NCBI RefSeq assembly: GCF_029537485.1
Contig: NZ_JARPUS010000024.1
Span: forward strand, 1 to 44,910
Direction: 5' to 3'
Length of the DNA: 44,910 nt
DNA from: Pseudomonas sp. GOM6
GTDB lineage: Bacteria; Pseudomonadota; Gammaproteobacteria; Pseudomonadales; Pseudomonadaceae
The notes under the pieces were generated by a model, which worked only from the letters and a program-made list of their open reading frames with translations, was not told the origin of the DNA and made no database searches. How positions within the stretch are numbered: position 1 is the stretch's first letter; the number at the start of each line of letters is the position of its first letter. Below are positions 40,205 to 44,910 of the stretch, one piece after another. The position numbers and the translations under genes were made by a program.

Positions 40205-41362
40205 TTAGAGGCTGGCTTCAAGCACCCTGCGGCTGACGTCTAAGCTGACGTCGGCATGTTCGCCGAGTGCGGTTAGGCGGTGAGCGGCGAGCTGGTTGAT
40301 CAGCGCATCGATGACGTCAGCGCCAAGCTGGTAGGCCGATAGGCGCGTCGGTAGGCCCAGACTCTCGAAGAGTGTCCGGGTCTGTTGTATGGCGGCATCA
40401 ATGCGCTGTTCTTCGTCCCCTTGGCTTATATGCCAAACCCGCTCGGCGTATTGCAGCAACTTGGCGCGCTTGGCTTCACGGCGAACTTCGAGATTTGCGG
40501 GTAACACGATAGCCAGCGTCCGTGCGTGATCGATGCCGTGCTGTGCGGTCAGCTCATGACCAATCATGTGCGTAGACCAGTCCTGTGGCACACCCGCACC
40601 GATCAAGCCATTAAGCGCCAGAGTGGCCGTCCACATGAGGTTGGCGCGGGTGCTGTAGTCCGCAGACTCCTCCAGCATCAGCGGACCGATTTCGATCAGT
40701 GTTTGCAGCAGCCCTTCGGCGAAGCGGTCTTGCACGCGGGCATCGATTGGGTAGGTAAGGTACTGCTCCATGACATGCACGAACGCATCTACTACGCCGT
40801 TTGCGAGTTGGCGGGTAGGGAGGGTCTGGGTCTTAGTAGGATCAAGAATCGAGAATTGCGGGAACACGTGAGGGCTGCGAAACGGCAACTTGTCTTGTGT
40901 CGCTCGGCGAGTTACCACACCGCCGTTGTTCATTTCTGAGCCAGTTGCGGGCAGAGTTAGTACGGTACCGAATGGCAAGGCTTGCCGAATACTTGCGCCC
41001 CGCGTTTCAAGGATGTCCCAAGCATCACCGTCGTAGCCAACAGCGGCGGAAACGAACTTAGTGCCATCAATGACCGAGCCTCCACCAACGGCTAGTAGAA
41101 AGTCCAAGCGATGGATGCGAACCGTATCAACGGCCCTGATTAGCGTTTCGTAGCTGGGGTTCGGCTCTATACCCCCGAACTCCTGCACCTCCCGGAAACC
41201 TAATGCCTCTCGGACTTCGTGGAGCGTCCCGCTCGCACGAGCGCTTTGGCCACCATAGAGCAGCAGAATGCGGGCTTCAGTCGGAATCAGCTCATCCAGC
41301 CGGGCAATGGTTTGGTTACCGAAGATAATTCGCGTGGGGTTGTGGAAGTCAAAATTGAGCAT
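40205..41362 (-). CDS. yqhD: YqhD-type NADPH-dependent aldehyde reductase (iron-containing alcohol dehydrogenase)
   Basis: A 385-residue group III alcohol dehydrogenase that reduces a wide range of aldehydes, including those from lipid peroxidation and methylglyoxal, with NADPH. Metal ligands Asp192, His196, His265 and His279 are all present and sit exactly two residues before their E. coli YqhD counterparts. 'GGGSVIDGTKFVSAA' binds the nucleotide. The RBS is AAGGAG. A NemR-type operator (41385) overlaps its promoter region 22 bp upstream, so it probably belongs to the same regulon as the nemR-like gene 20 kb away. It heads an operon with the DJ-1, DUF1330 and nitroreductase genes. Confidence 0.93.
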   Translation of the reverse strand: MLNFDFHNPTRIIFGNQTIARLDELIPTEARILLLYGGQSARASGTLHEVREALGFREVQEFGGIEPNPSYETLIRAVDTVRIHRLDFLLAVGGGSVIDGTKFVSAAVGYDGDAWDILETRGASIRQALPFGTVLTLPATGSEMNNGGVVTRRATQDKLPFRSPHVFPQFSILDPTKTQTLPTRQLANGVVDAFVHVMEQYLTYPIDARVQDRFAEGLLQTLIEIGPLMLEESADYSTRANLMWTATLALNGLIGAGVPQDWSTHMIGHELTAQHGIDHARTLAIVLPANLEVRREAKRAKLLQYAERVWHISQGDEEQRIDAAIQQTRTLFESLGLPTRLSAYQLGADVIDALINQLAAHRLTALGEHADVSLDVSRRVLEASL

Positions 41363-41384
41363 AGATTTCTCTACTCCTTAAAAG

Positions 41385-41399
41385 TAGACCAGTCGTATA
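41385..41399. promoter_or_regulatory. NemR-type operator upstream of the yqhD-like gene
   Basis: TAGACCAGTCGTATA matches the reverse complement of the nemR operator at 14 of 15 positions. It lies 22 bp before the ATG. Confidence 0.72.
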
Positions 41400-41467
41400 T
41401 TTTTTGGTGAAATTTTTATTGCAGAAGCTCGTCGGCGCGCATTGCGCACCAAATAGCTGAAGATTGG

Positions 41468-41617
41468 TTAGAAGCTTGCTTCTAAAGGCAACCAAGTTGG
41501 TGTGGCATTCGTCTGCATTCCTGGTCCCGAGCCAAAGGCGTTGCCGCCAAGCAGCGTAAGCTCCGCGCGATGTCGAGGGTTGTTGCTAGGCACTGATGAT
41601 AGGGCATCGGGAGTCAT
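41468..41617 (-). CDS. Unannotated 49-codon ORF behind a NemR-type operator
   Basis: An ATG at 41617 opens a 49-codon frame beginning 'MTPDALSSVPSNN' and ending 'TWLPLEASF'. I recognise no family, there is no membrane segment, and the Shine-Dalgarno is weak. Its interest is position: operator 41639-41653 lies 21 bp before the ATG, the same geometry as the operator before yqhD. It may be a small protein, a leader peptide, or the start of a truncated gene. Confidence 0.3.
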   Translation of the reverse strand: MTPDALSSVPSNNPRHRAELTLLGGNAFGSGPGMQTNATPTWLPLEASF

Positions 41618-42162
41618 AGGTTTACCGTATCAAAAAAATAGACCGGTCGTCTACTTTCGGTTGTGGATAATCTATACAACGCTGTTTCGATGGTTGCTAA
41701 TGAAGCAGCAGAAGCTTCATTGGCAGCGCATCGACTGATGCAGCCAAGCGTTACCACGCGGACTTCGCTTTGTAGCAGAAGGATCTGCCTGAGACCCAGT
41801 GCCTCACCGGAAGGGTGGTTGTGAACCAGCACGGTTGCCGCGGCGTTGTGCTCCAGAGCAGTCTTGACGACTTCCCGGGGATAGACGCTGGCACTGTCCA
41901 GAGTGCCCCGGAACAGTTCGTGAAAGACGATCACCCGGTGCCGGCTGTCGAGCAGAAGCAGGGCGAATACCTCATGCTCGTAGTCGCCCAGCAGCGCCTG
42001 CAGGTGGCCGAACACTTCCTTTGGTGAAGTCAGTGCTCGCCCCCGGCGCAGACGCAGATTCGCCAACTGTCGGGCCATCAGCAGGATTTCGGTTTCGGTG
42101 ACCGGCGACTCGACCAGGTAGGTGCCGGTCGATTCACTGGCCTTCAGCTTGTGCAAGCGCAT
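41614..42162 (-). pseudogene. radC: RadC (JAB/MPN domain) gene with disrupted 3' part
   Basis: A RadC-like JAB-domain protein of the type carried by plasmids and integrative elements. From ATG 42162 (AGGAG RBS) the protein is normal: 'LTSPKEVFGHLQALLGDYEHEVFALLLLDSRHRVI', then 'VVKTALEHNAAATVLVHNHPSG' with His114, His116 and Ser118 of the metal site. After HNHPSG (about 41805) the expected 'xAEPSxADxxIT...LKxAL...VDVRVLDH' region, which carries the last metal ligand Asp, is missing. The frame continues into unrelated sequence that crosses the operator at 41639. It is therefore truncated and probably non-functional. The 23-bp hairpin at 41699-41721 (AATGAAGC/GCTTCATT) lies near the join. It overlaps the next gene by 29 bp. 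Confidence 0.75.
41639..41653. promoter_or_regulatory. NemR-type operator, second copy near the yqhD operon
   Basis: TAGACCGGTCGTCTA matches the reverse complement of the nemR operator at 14 of 15 positions and keeps both half-sites intact. It lies inside the shifted tail of the radC remnant, upstream of the 49-codon ORF. Confidence 0.7.
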
Positions 42163-43084
42163 GGTGGGCTCCTTGAGGGTTATCGGTCGGTGGGGTATGG
42201 CGCTGGGCTTGCGCTTCCAGCTTCTCAGCCAGGCTGGGCTTGCTGGAGGTGGCTTGTGGTCTGATTGTTGAGGCGGGCACTTCACCTTCTGGGTAGAACT
42301 CTTCAACGATGGCGCTGGCATCCTCCTCGCTGTCCTCGAATGCGCCGTTGCCAAAGCCACGCCGTGCCGCCTCATCCAAGGCATCCTGATTGAATCCTGC
42401 TGCCTGTCGCCGTGAATCGAGCTCATTGGCGGTCACCAGCGCTTCGGCCATATCCATGCCACTGCGCACCGTGAGGTCGGCGTAGAAGATCGGCGTGCCA
42501 TGGCTTTGTCGGGTGGATTTCCCGCGTAAACGCAGCTCCAGCGGTAGGCAGGCCAGGCGGTTGCCCGAGATGGCCTGGAAGTAATGCAGGCGAGCTGCCA
42601 GGGTGCGGATGCTGTTGAAGCCCGTGGTGCGGAACACGAAGCTGCCTAGCGGATCCTCATCACCAATGACCACATTCAGTCGGCCATAGGGCTTGCAGGC
42701 ACCGCCCTTGGCGAGCGGACAGGCATCCGGTGACGGGCATGGCATCGACTGCATGCCGTCCTGCGTGACCCGCTTGCAGGTTTCGCCATTGCCGACGCAA
42801 ACCGGGCGCCCCGATTGCCGGTCGAACAGCGTGTAGTCAGCCCGGAAATTCAGCTCCGGTTCGTTGAACAGCAGGCGTACCGGAATGCTGCGCAGCTTGT
42901 CGTCCTTGCCCTGACGCAGCTCGTCATTGAGCGGGTGCAGAAGCCAGCCGTCCTTGCCCTGCACCTGGGACGTGATGGTGAATTGGTCATCCTTCTCCGG
43001 CAGTCGCTTGCCATTCTTCTCGATGACCTTACCGATGGAAATCCGCCCGAGTACCGGCGGAGTGATAGCCAGACCTTTGAGCAT
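42134..43084 (-). CDS. Mobile-element 'hydrolase or metal-binding protein'
   Basis: A 316-residue conserved protein found beside RadC, YqaJ and DUF932 genes on Pseudomonas and Xanthomonas plasmids and integrative elements, usually named only 'hydrolase or metal-binding protein'. It starts 'MLKGLAITPPVLGRISIGKV' and contains a cysteine-rich block (residues about 115-145: 'CVGNGETCKRV', 'PCPSPDACPLAKGGACKPYG') that likely binds zinc or an iron-sulfur cluster. The C-terminal 60 residues are acidic then low-complexity. Its function is not established; a role in recombination or replication of the element is likely from context. ATG 43084 has AGGAG 6 nt upstream; the longer frame to 43135 is rejected. 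Confidence 0.8.
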   Translation of the reverse strand: MLKGLAITPPVLGRISIGKVIEKNGKRLPEKDDQFTITSQVQGKDGWLLHPLNDELRQGKDDKLRSIPVRLLFNEPELNFRADYTLFDRQSGRPVCVGNGETCKRVTQDGMQSMPCPSPDACPLAKGGACKPYGRLNVVIGDEDPLGSFVFRTTGFNSIRTLAARLHYFQAISGNRLACLPLELRLRGKSTRQSHGTPIFYADLTVRSGMDMAEALVTANELDSRRQAAGFNQDALDEAARRGFGNGAFEDSEEDASAIVEEFYPEGEVPASTIRPQATSSKPSLAEKLEAQAQRHTPPTDNPQGAHHALAQAEGQ

Positions 43085-43176
43085 GGTGAGTCTCCTGGAA
43101 ATGAAAAAAGGCCAGCCACGCAGCGCGAACTGCATCAGCTGGCCAAGGGGGAGGGAAGGGTTGGAACAGCTGGGTT

Positions 43177-44181
43177 TCAGCCGACCAGGAAGCGTCGTGC
43201 ACCCGGTTTCAGCAGTGGGTACTTGGCCTGCAGGTAGGGCTTGTCCTTGAGCAACTGAGCGACATCGAGACCGATACTGTCCTTGGCCTTGCGCCAGCTG
43301 ACGTAGCCGCTGGAGAACTCCGCACGGCTGGCATCGCCCATGGCCTGCTGCAGCATCTGCTTCAGTTCAGCCTCTCGTTTTTCCCGCTCAGCAATCGACT
43401 GACGAACAGCCTTCAGCTCGATGTAAGCCGCTGACAGACCAGCATGCTGGCTGAAGTCGACGACCTGGCCGTTGTCCTCCGGGTAGAGGCAGCGCAGGGC
43501 CGACTCAGCGGAGGCGGTGCCATCGGCCGGCGGTGGGGTGTCGGTTTCCACGTAGTGCCAGAACTGGCGCTCCAGCTCGATCAGGCGAGCAATCATCTGC
43601 TCGTCCCGTTCGATACGGTGGATCTCCAGCGTTTGGCCACCCAGCAGTACCGCTACATCCGCCGCCTGCTTACCGGTGACGGCGAGCTGGTGCATCACCT
43701 GCAGCTGCACATACTCAGGCACGCCCTCTTTCCAGAGTCGTGCCCCATTTATGCCTGCTGTCTTGCATTCGAGGATCTGCACATCGTCCGCCGCGATCAC
43801 CTCGCGGTCGATGTTAGCCAGCATCCAGGGCAGCTCCGGATTGGGATGCTGCAGCACGGCGTTGATGCGGCGTACCTTATTCTTGGTGCGCTTGCTGTAG
43901 TGCCAGGCCACGATGGGCTCCAGCACGTTGCCCCAGTACATCGGGCTTTCCTCATCCTGTGGGTCGGCCTTGGGCATGCCAGCATCACGGCCGGTCTTCT
44001 CCATCCAGAGTTCCAGCTGCGACTTGTAGGGGTTGAGTCCTACGGCTGCAGCTGCATCCGAGCTGCCAATACCTTGCTTACGGATCTGCAGCCAGTCCTC
44101 GCGTGGCAGCTCCTTAGTGCTGACCAGGCGCAGAGCTGGACGAGATTTGCTGGTGCTGCGATTCAATGAAGTGGCTTTCAT
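43177..44181 (-). CDS. YqaJ-family viral recombinase/exonuclease
   Basis: A 334-residue nuclease of the lambda-exonuclease/YqaJ family that resects DNA ends for single-strand annealing. Marks are 'WLQIRKQGIGSSDAAAAVGLNPYKSQLELWMEKTG' (residues about 31-65), 'YWGNVLEPIVAWHYSKRTKNKVRRI' and the catalytic 'VQILECKTAG', with the acidic pair and Lys of the PD-(D/E)XK site. A coiled-coil C-terminus follows ('AVRQSIAEREKREAELKQML'). ATG 44181 is preceded by AAGGTGA. No RecT-type annealase is visible within the window; it may lie to the right. Confidence 0.9.
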   Translation of the reverse strand: MKATSLNRSTSKSRPALRLVSTKELPREDWLQIRKQGIGSSDAAAAVGLNPYKSQLELWMEKTGRDAGMPKADPQDEESPMYWGNVLEPIVAWHYSKRTKNKVRRINAVLQHPNPELPWMLANIDREVIAADDVQILECKTAGINGARLWKEGVPEYVQLQVMHQLAVTGKQAADVAVLLGGQTLEIHRIERDEQMIARLIELERQFWHYVETDTPPPADGTASAESALRCLYPEDNGQVVDFSQHAGLSAAYIELKAVRQSIAEREKREAELKQMLQQAMGDASRAEFSSGYVSWRKAKDSIGLDVAQLLKDKPYLQAKYPLLKPGARRFLVG

Positions 44182-44260
44182 AGCGTTCACCTTGCAGAAA
44201 TAGAAACGCCCGACCTGCAACTAAACGGGTCGGGCGTTATGGGTTGGGGTTGGTAAAAGG

Positions 44261-44910
44261 TCAGGCGACCAATTGCAGGGCTGTATCCAAGGCGCGTTGC
44301 TTGATCTGGGCACCCTGGCCGAACCAGGCGGAGTCGAGGCGATACTCCGTGCTGCGTGCCCGGCGCTCGTGATCGACGTACTCGGTGACGGCATTGAGCA
44401 GGCCCCAGGCAGTGCCGCGTGCTGAGTCCAGCTGGCTGCCGCGACCTCGACCTTCGTACAGCTCCTGCACTTTGCGCAGAGCGCGCTCGTTGGGTAGTTG
44501 CTCCGGCAGGGCGCCGGTCGGGCTGGTCTCGCACATCACGTTCATGAAAAAGCCTAGCGCCTCGTGCCATTGCACCTTGCGCTCAGCCAAGTGGCGCATG
44601 CGGTACATAAAGTCGTCCCATTGCGAGACGGCGAGTCCGAGCTGTTTCTTCACCAGGTCGCCGTCGAAGCGGGTGCTGTGCGGAACCTTGATCGCACGAC
44701 TGGTGCCGTCCAGGGCGATGGTCAGGGTGTTGTTGCAGACTACGCGGATGGTGGTGGGCGTTGCAGTGGTAGCCAGGGTGCCGTCGCAGGAGGTCGCTAG
44801 CAGCAAATAGCCATTTACCTGATCGTTGCCCTTGAGTGCAGCGCCCTGCCCAGTACGCGCCAGCGCCCAGAACTTGCGACCGCCCTTGAGCACGCCAGCG
44901 GTTTCCAGCT
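44261..44910 (-). CDS. DUF932 domain protein, 5' part outside the window
   Basis: The C-terminal 216 residues of a phage/plasmid-like DUF932 protein; the frame is open to the window edge, so the start lies to the right. Typical segments are 'GGRKFWALARTG', 'DQVNGYLLLATSCDGTLATTATPTTIRVVCNNTL', 'STRFDGDLVKKQLG' and 'TAWGLLNAVTEYVDHERRARSTEYRLDSAWFGQGAQIKQRAL'. It travels with YqaJ and RadC in plasmid and integrative-element accessory modules. Its biochemical role is unknown. Confidence 0.88.
   Translation of the reverse strand, partial: LETAGVLKGGRKFWALARTGQGAALKGNDQVNGYLLLATSCDGTLATTATPTTIRVVCNNTLTIALDGTSRAIKVPHSTRFDGDLVKKQLGLAVSQWDDFMYRMRHLAERKVQWHEALGFFMNVMCETSPTGALPEQLPNERALRKVQELYEGRGRGSQLDSARGTAWGLLNAVTEYVDHERRARSTEYRLDSAWFGQGAQIKQRALDTALQLVA

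Noticed and set aside
41699..41721. AATGAAGC/GCTTCATT hairpin as a terminator or integron attC site
   Set aside because: There is no T tract on either side, and it lacks the attC core sites; it is kept only as a note at the radC junction.
41502..41738. Plus-strand 78-codon frame across the operator region
   Set aside because: No recognisable protein features; it crosses the NemR-type operator and the radC remnant.
1..44910. CRISPR array, insertion sequence or rRNA genes
   Set aside because: No regularly spaced repeats, no transposase-like frame with terminal inverted repeats, and no rRNA-like sequence were seen.

Overview
The window looks like a chromosome segment of Pseudomonas (sensu lato). 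The evidence is high GC with strong codon bias in the left third, an mksBEF condensin operon, a carboxynorspermidine pair, the pseudomonad-type DNA polymerase III psi gene overlapping rimI, REP-like palindromes, and a XenA orthologue whose active-site numbering matches the P. putida enzyme. No strain can be named from the sequence alone.

Layout. (1) 1-15.7 kb is core chromosome: a six-MCE-domain PqiB/LetB-type lipid-transport protein, a PepSY protein, mksBEF (minus strand), nspC plus carboxynorspermidine synthase, REP elements, psi-rimI, and an overlapping amine oxidase / Ntn-hydrolase pair followed by an EamA exporter. The block ends at a tRNA-Met(CAU). (2) 15.9-20.2 kb, just beyond the tRNA, is a small degenerate mobile element: a ribbon-helix-helix-like protein, an iteron-like repeat field, a protein with two winged-helix segments, an AlpA regulator and an inovirus Gp2-type protein. 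No integrase gene is visible. (3) 20.3-41.4 kb is a dense block of redox and detoxification genes: GST, a NemR-like repressor, a CurA-like reductase, a periplasmic molybdenum hydroxylase (iorAB plus triheme cytochrome c) with XdhC, an ABM monooxygenase, MoaA and MocA, then ArsR, a luciferase-like oxidoreductase, two ene-reductases (OYE class and XenA), two aldehyde dehydrogenases, a nitroreductase, DUF1330, a DJ-1-family protein and a YqhD-type aldehyde reductase. (4) 41.6-44.9 kb is part of another mobile element: a radC with a disrupted 3' part, a Pseudomonas/Xanthomonas-type 'hydrolase or metal-binding' protein, a YqaJ nuclease and a DUF932 protein cut by the window edge.

How the genes may work together. 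The most interesting feature is a 15-bp inverted-repeat operator (TAGAC-N5-GTCTA) that precedes the nemR-like gene and the CurA-like reductase. Near-identical copies occur about 20 kb away, before the yqhD-like gene and before an unannotated 49-codon ORF, and a degenerate copy precedes the GST. The regulator keeps the Cys/Lys pair of E. coli NemR (Cys105/Lys173 here). This suggests one electrophile-responsive regulon for quinones, enones and reactive aldehydes that spans the block. The molybdenum hydroxylase operon carries its own cofactor-making and cofactor-inserting genes, so it may be transferable as a unit. Two simple-sequence tracts, G10 before the GST and an 8-bp repeat of about five copies before an aldehyde dehydrogenase, could make expression variable between cells. 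These functional links are inferences; the motifs and repeats themselves are read directly from the sequence.
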